Shown here piece after piece: positions 5,323 through 8,305 of a stretch of DNA of 8,305 nt (positions are counted from its first letter, which is position 1; every line of letters starts with the position of its first letter). Made by a program: the position numbers and the translations under genes. The stretch covers positions 760 to 9,064 of the forward strand of contig DDKQ01000104.1 in NCBI GenBank assembly GCA_002339355.1, given 5' to 3'. The DNA is from Candidatus Subteraquimicrobium carltonvillense (lineage in GTDB: Bacteria > Actinomycetota > Aquicultoria > Subteraquimicrobiales > Subteraquimicrobiaceae). Below the pieces are notes generated by a model. It worked only from the letters and a program-made list of their open reading frames with translations. It did no database searches and was not told where the DNA came from.

Positions 5323-6765
5323 ATGAGGGATTTAATCAATTTATGTTTGAACACCGCCTCTGTATTAGGAGCAAGTTACACCGATATACGAATCGTCCAT
5401 AACGAAAGGGAATCCATCACCCATAAAAATGGCAAGGTCGAAGATATTTCCGTCCCAAGTGACTCTGGCTTCGGCGTACGCATGCTCGTGAATGGAGCAT
5501 GGGGATTCGCCAGCAGTTTTAAATTAGAACACCGGGAGATAGAGGAAATAACCGCACTCGCCTTTAAAATCGCCAAGGCGAGTGCCCTGGCAAAGAAGGG
5601 AGATGTAACCCTGGCTCCGGCAAAACCCATCCAAGATAGATATAAAACCAACTTGGTCCTGGATCCCTTTAAGGTCCCTCTGGAGAAAAAACTAGAGCTT
5701 TTGTCCACTGCCGAGGGCATCATGAGGAAGAATCAAGGGGTAAAAATCTCTCAAGCTTCCATGGACTCGTTCAAAAAGGAGCAGATATTCGCCAATAGTG
5801 AGGGGAGCTACATCGAACAAGAGATTACCTTCTGCGGCGCTGGAATCATGGCCATGGCCATAAGGAATGGAGATGTGCAAAAGAGGTCATATCCAAACTC
5901 CTTTAGAGGACAATTCGCTACCAAAGGTTATGAATTCATAGAGTCCCTGGGGCTTAAGGAAAATGCAGAACGAATTGCCGAAGAAGCCGTGGCCCTCCTT
6001 TCCGCGAAGGAATGCCCGAGTACCACAACCACACTCATCTTAGATGGGTCCCAGCTCGCCCTCCAGATTCACGAATCCGTCGGTCATGCAATAGAGTTGG
6101 ACAGAATCCTTGGGATGGAGGCGAGTTTCGCTGGAACGAGTTTCTTACGCCCTAAGCATCTTTGCACCTACCAATATGGATCACCTTTGGTAAATATCAC
6201 GGCCGATGCCACCATTGAAGGAGCATTGGGGACATTCAGTTACGATGATGAGGGAGTGAAGGCTCAAAGGATTGAAATCGTCAAGGAAGGCAAACTGGTT
6301 GGCTTCCTCACCTCCCGTGAGACCGCCGCAATTCTAGGTCAAGAAAGCAATGGCACCATGCGAGCGGACGGATGGAACAGGATCCCCCTCATCAGGATGA
6401 CCAATATCAACCTTGAACCTGGAGACAGAAGCCTCGAGGAGATCATCGCAGAAACGAAGGAAGGTATTTTCCTTCAAACCACCAAGAGTTGGAGCATCGA
6501 TGATAAAAGACTGAATTTTCAGTTCGCCACGGAAATTGGTTGGGAAATCAAAAATGGCAAGCTAAAGTCGATGATTAAAAATGCAAATTATACTGGAATT
6601 ACACCACAATTTTGGAGCTCGTGCGATGCCATCGCCAACAGAGATCACTGGCAGGTGTGGGGGACGCCTAACTGTGGTAAGGGAGAACCCATGCAGGTTA
6701 TAAGCGTTGGACACGGTACATCGCCCGCAAGATTCAGAAATATCAGGATTGGGGTGGGGAAATGA
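5323..6765 (+). CDS. tldD: TldD metalloprotease subunit
   Basis: TldD and TldE form a heterodimeric zinc protease that degrades unfolded peptides and trims leader peptides of ribosomal peptides such as microcin B17; E. coli TldDE also degrades the CcdA antitoxin. The 480-residue protein has the N-terminal PmbA/TldD domain (DIRIVHNERESITHKNGKVEDIS), the central domain and the C-terminal catalytic domain. The zinc motif HESVGH (HExxxH) is at 250-255. The conserved C-terminus has PNCGKGEPMQ and VGHGTSPARFRNIRIG. Cys451 matches the position of the third metal ligand known from E. coli TldD (Cys454). Length is normal and no motif is missing. AGGGGA (5311-5316) lies 6 nt before ATG. The start is 73 nt after the structured element, and translation is coupled to tldE by an ATGA overlap. 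No obvious peptide substrate gene is adjacent. Confidence 0.96.
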   Translation: MRDLINLCLNTASVLGASYTDIRIVHNERESITHKNGKVEDISVPSDSGFGVRMLVNGAWGFASSFKLEHREIEEITALAFKIAKASALAKKGDVTLAPAKPIQDRYKTNLVLDPFKVPLEKKLELLSTAEGIMRKNQGVKISQASMDSFKKEQIFANSEGSYIEQEITFCGAGIMAMAIRNGDVQKRSYPNSFRGQFATKGYEFIESLGLKENAERIAEEAVALLSAKECPSTTTTLILDGSQLALQIHESVGHAIELDRILGMEASFAGTSFLRPKHLCTYQYGSPLVNITADATIEGALGTFSYDDEGVKAQRIEIVKEGKLVGFLTSRETAAILGQESNGTMRADGWNRIPLIRMTNINLEPGDRSLEEIIAETKEGIFLQTTKSWSIDDKRLNFQFATEIGWEIKNGKLKSMIKNANYTGITPQFWSSCDAIANRDHWQVWGTPNCGKGEPMQVISVGHGTSPARFRNIRIGVGK

Positions 6766-8162
6766 TGACCCGCGATGAAGTTGCCAAAATGCTCTCCAGG
6801 ACATTGGCGTATTCGGAGGCCGATCAAACCGAAATAGTCTTGGTGACCAGGGATTTTTCACTTACCAGATTTTCCAACTCCTACATCCATCAGAATGTGG
6901 TGGAAAGGAACATTAGGCTCACGGTACGTGCGATAGTGGATAAGAAAATTGGCTGCGCCGATATAAACTCGCTAGATGAATCGTCCATTAAAGAAACGGT
7001 GGATTTGGCACTGCAAATTGCCAGGCATAGGTCTTCAAATCCCGACTTCGTCTCTCTGCCTGAAAGGGTCAAAGTACTCGGAGGCACATCCTTTGTTGAG
7101 GATACTGCAAGAGTAGACCCCGAAGAGCGAGCGCAGGCTATATCGGTGATCATCTCCAAAGCCTCAAAAAATAATCTGATTGCAGCGGGTGCTTTTAGCA
7201 CTGGAGCGATCACAGTTGGAGTGGCCAACTCCTTGGGGGTTGAAGCCATAGACCAATTAAGCGAGGCTTCTTTGAGCGTGGTCACGATGTCCGAAAATAG
7301 TTCGGGATATGCTGATTTCTTGAGCAAAGACGTGAAGGAAATAGATTCAGAAGCCATAGCGGATATCGCCATCGAAAAGGCATTGAGGAGCAAAAATCCA
7401 ATATCCATCGACCCGGGAATCTACAGTGTAGTTTTAGAGCAATCCGCCGTTGCCAATCTCCTCGGCTACTTAAGCTTCTGCGGATTGGGGGCTCTTTCCG
7501 TTCAGGAGGGGCGGAGTTTTATGTGTCAAAAATTTGGTCAAAGAATTACAGGGGAAAACATCACCCTGTGGGATGATGCCTTGGATGAGAGAACCCTGGG
7601 ACTTCCCTTCGACTTTGAGGGGTTACCGAAACAAAAGGTCACCCTCATAGAAAATGGGATAGCCAAAAATGTGGTCTATGATTCGTACACCGCGCACAAA
7701 GAAGGCAAAAAATCCACAGGACATGCCCTTCCCCCTCCCAATATCCACGGACCACTACCCTCAAATCTATTTCTTAAAGCGGGAAATTCCTTCTTACAGG
7801 AGATGATCTCCTCCACGGAAAGGGGAATCCTGATCACGAGATTCCACTATCTAAATGTCGAAGATCCAGTGAAAACCATCCTCACGGGGATGACCAGAGA
7901 TGGCACCTTCCTCATCGAAAAAGGCAAGATAAAAAGGGGAATTAAAAATTTACGGTTCACTCAAAGCATTTTGGAAGCGCTATCCAATGTGGAAATGATC
8001 TCCAAAGACCTTAAATTAAAGGGAGATTCCTTCATCCTTTGTTGTGTGCCCGCCCTAAAACTGAGCAAATTTAACTTCACAGGGGGACAGTCCCTCCCCA
8101 ACTCATCTACCTCGCATTATGTTAAATCAAAACCAAATTTCTCCTTCCCCATAGGTCTTTAG
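6762..8162 (+). CDS. tldE: TldE/PmbA, non-catalytic partner of TldD
   Basis: This is the paralogous subunit of the TldDE protease. It shapes the peptide-binding chamber but has no zinc motif, and HExxxH is indeed absent here. Recognisable stretches include LTRFSNSYIHQNVVERN near the N-terminus, ISIDPGIYSVVLEQSAVANLLGYL, LPFDFEGLPKQKVTLIENG, VVYDSYTAHKEGKKSTGHA, GMTRDGTFLIEKGKI, NLRFTQSILEALSNV and VPALKLSKFNFTG. The start overlaps the tldD stop (ATGA, 6762-6765), with GGGGTGGGGA (6751-6760) as a strong ribosome site for this ATG or for the next codon, also ATG. Family members usually end just after the FxFTG motif. Here about 25 more residues follow (residues 442-466), encoded by DNA that begins with a GGGACAGTCCC palindrome. 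The stop is TAG, followed one codon later by an in-frame TAA. A convergent gene ends 19 nt downstream. Confidence 0.95.
   Translation: MMTRDEVAKMLSRTLAYSEADQTEIVLVTRDFSLTRFSNSYIHQNVVERNIRLTVRAIVDKKIGCADINSLDESSIKETVDLALQIARHRSSNPDFVSLPERVKVLGGTSFVEDTARVDPEERAQAISVIISKASKNNLIAAGAFSTGAITVGVANSLGVEAIDQLSEASLSVVTMSENSSGYADFLSKDVKEIDSEAIADIAIEKALRSKNPISIDPGIYSVVLEQSAVANLLGYLSFCGLGALSVQEGRSFMCQKFGQRITGENITLWDDALDERTLGLPFDFEGLPKQKVTLIENGIAKNVVYDSYTAHKEGKKSTGHALPPPNIHGPLPSNLFLKAGNSFLQEMISSTERGILITRFHYLNVEDPVKTILTGMTRDGTFLIEKGKIKRGIKNLRFTQSILEALSNVEMISKDLKLKGDSFILCCVPALKLSKFNFTGGQSLPNSSTSHYVKSKPNFSFPIGL
8084..8094. repeat. REP-like palindrome at the 3' end of tldE
   Basis: GGGACAGTCCC is an 11-bp perfect dyad around a central A, flanked by further G and C runs. 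Short GGGAC/GTCCC dyads resemble those seen in dispersed REP-type repeats. It lies exactly where homologous TldE proteins normally end. Confidence 0.3.
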
Positions 8163-8181
8163 TTTTAAGGGCATAAAAATT

Positions 8182-8305
8182 TCAGTAGCTAAGGTTCGAA
8201 TCATACCTGATCAATGGGTTCCCAGATACCTTAAGGTTTTGTGCGGCGACGGCTCCGAAGTATTTTTTCTCTCCCGATATTTTCAGTTGACGAGATGAGT
8301 AAATG
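8182..8305 (-). CDS. C-terminal end of a pilus-associated (PilX/DUF7305-like) surface protein, partial
   Basis: The minus frame entering from the right edge encodes 40 residues before TGA (8184-8182). They include LKISGEKKYFGAVAAQNLKV and then SGNPLIRYDSNLSY. The pattern 'ISG...(F/Y)GA(I/V)xAxNxxxSGNxxIxYD' is the usual end of the repetitive beta-strand domain found in pilus-assembly PilX-like/DUF7305 proteins of Gram-positive and deep-branching bacteria (from memory of the family). The start and most of the protein lie outside the window. It converges on tldE with only 19 nt between the stop codons, and no terminator hairpin is evident between them. The short length limits confidence, but the strand-by-strand match is specific. 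Confidence 0.65.
   Translation of the reverse strand, partial: IYSSRQLKISGEKKYFGAVAAQNLKVSGNPLIRYDSNLSY

Noticed and set aside
6890..7408. 172-codon minus-strand ORF opposite tldE
   Set aside because: It is an antisense reading of a well-supported coding region, rich in Ser and Ala as such shadows usually are.
8295..8305. Possible start codon of another plus-strand gene at the right edge
   Set aside because: There is no ribosome site, and the minus strand here is coding for the pilus-like protein.

Overview
The window looks like chromosomal DNA from a bacterium with moderate GC content (about 45% by eye). There are no phage, plasmid or transposase genes. The gene mix suggests a Gram-positive, possibly deep-branching actinobacterial or related lineage. 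It includes a glucosyl-3-phosphoglycerate synthase-like enzyme joined to universal stress domains, a secreted CwlO/RipA-type NlpC/P60 peptidase with a long coiled coil, and a TldD/TldE pair. The lineage is inferred from gene content only.

Layout. Positions 1-1507 (minus) hold a tandem UspA module followed in the same frame by a GpgS-like glycosyltransferase. A single in-frame TAG at 818-820 separates them, and the transferase runs off the left edge. A divergent intergenic region with a promoter-like element for each side leads to a two-TM potassium channel with a TrkA/RCK domain (1799-2791, plus). A small four-cysteine protein with its own promoter-like element follows (2964-3113). A hairpin that can terminate in both directions separates it from an initiator tRNA-Met gene on the minus strand (3239-3315). 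Just upstream of this tRNA, and apparently in the same transcript, lies a broken tRNA-fMet copy with a perfect 5' part, a rebuilt anticodon arm and no 3' part (3348-3405). A secreted NlpC/P60 endopeptidase (3716-4822, plus) follows.

A 500-base gene-free stretch (4823-5322) contains a compact, GC-rich, inverted-repeat-rich element (5061-5249). Its right half has two perfect stems of 8 and 10 bp in interleaved order, so it can form a pseudoknot or two alternative hairpins. It lies directly upstream of tldD and tldE (5323-8162), which overlap by ATGA and encode the metalloprotease heterodimer. At the right edge a minus-strand gene converges on tldE. Only its last 40 residues are visible; they resemble the C-terminus of pilus-associated (PilX/DUF7305-like) surface proteins.

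How the genes fit together. Most are independent transcription units: osmotic/stress solute synthesis, potassium transport, cell-wall remodelling and peptide processing by TldDE. The stress-linked glycosyltransferase and the potassium channel are divergent neighbours, which would suit a shared osmotic or ionic response, but this is inference. I found no complete, clearly new multi-gene system. The observations most worth checking are the structured element before tldD, the amber-interrupted UspA-GpgS fusion and the chimeric tRNA-fMet remnant.
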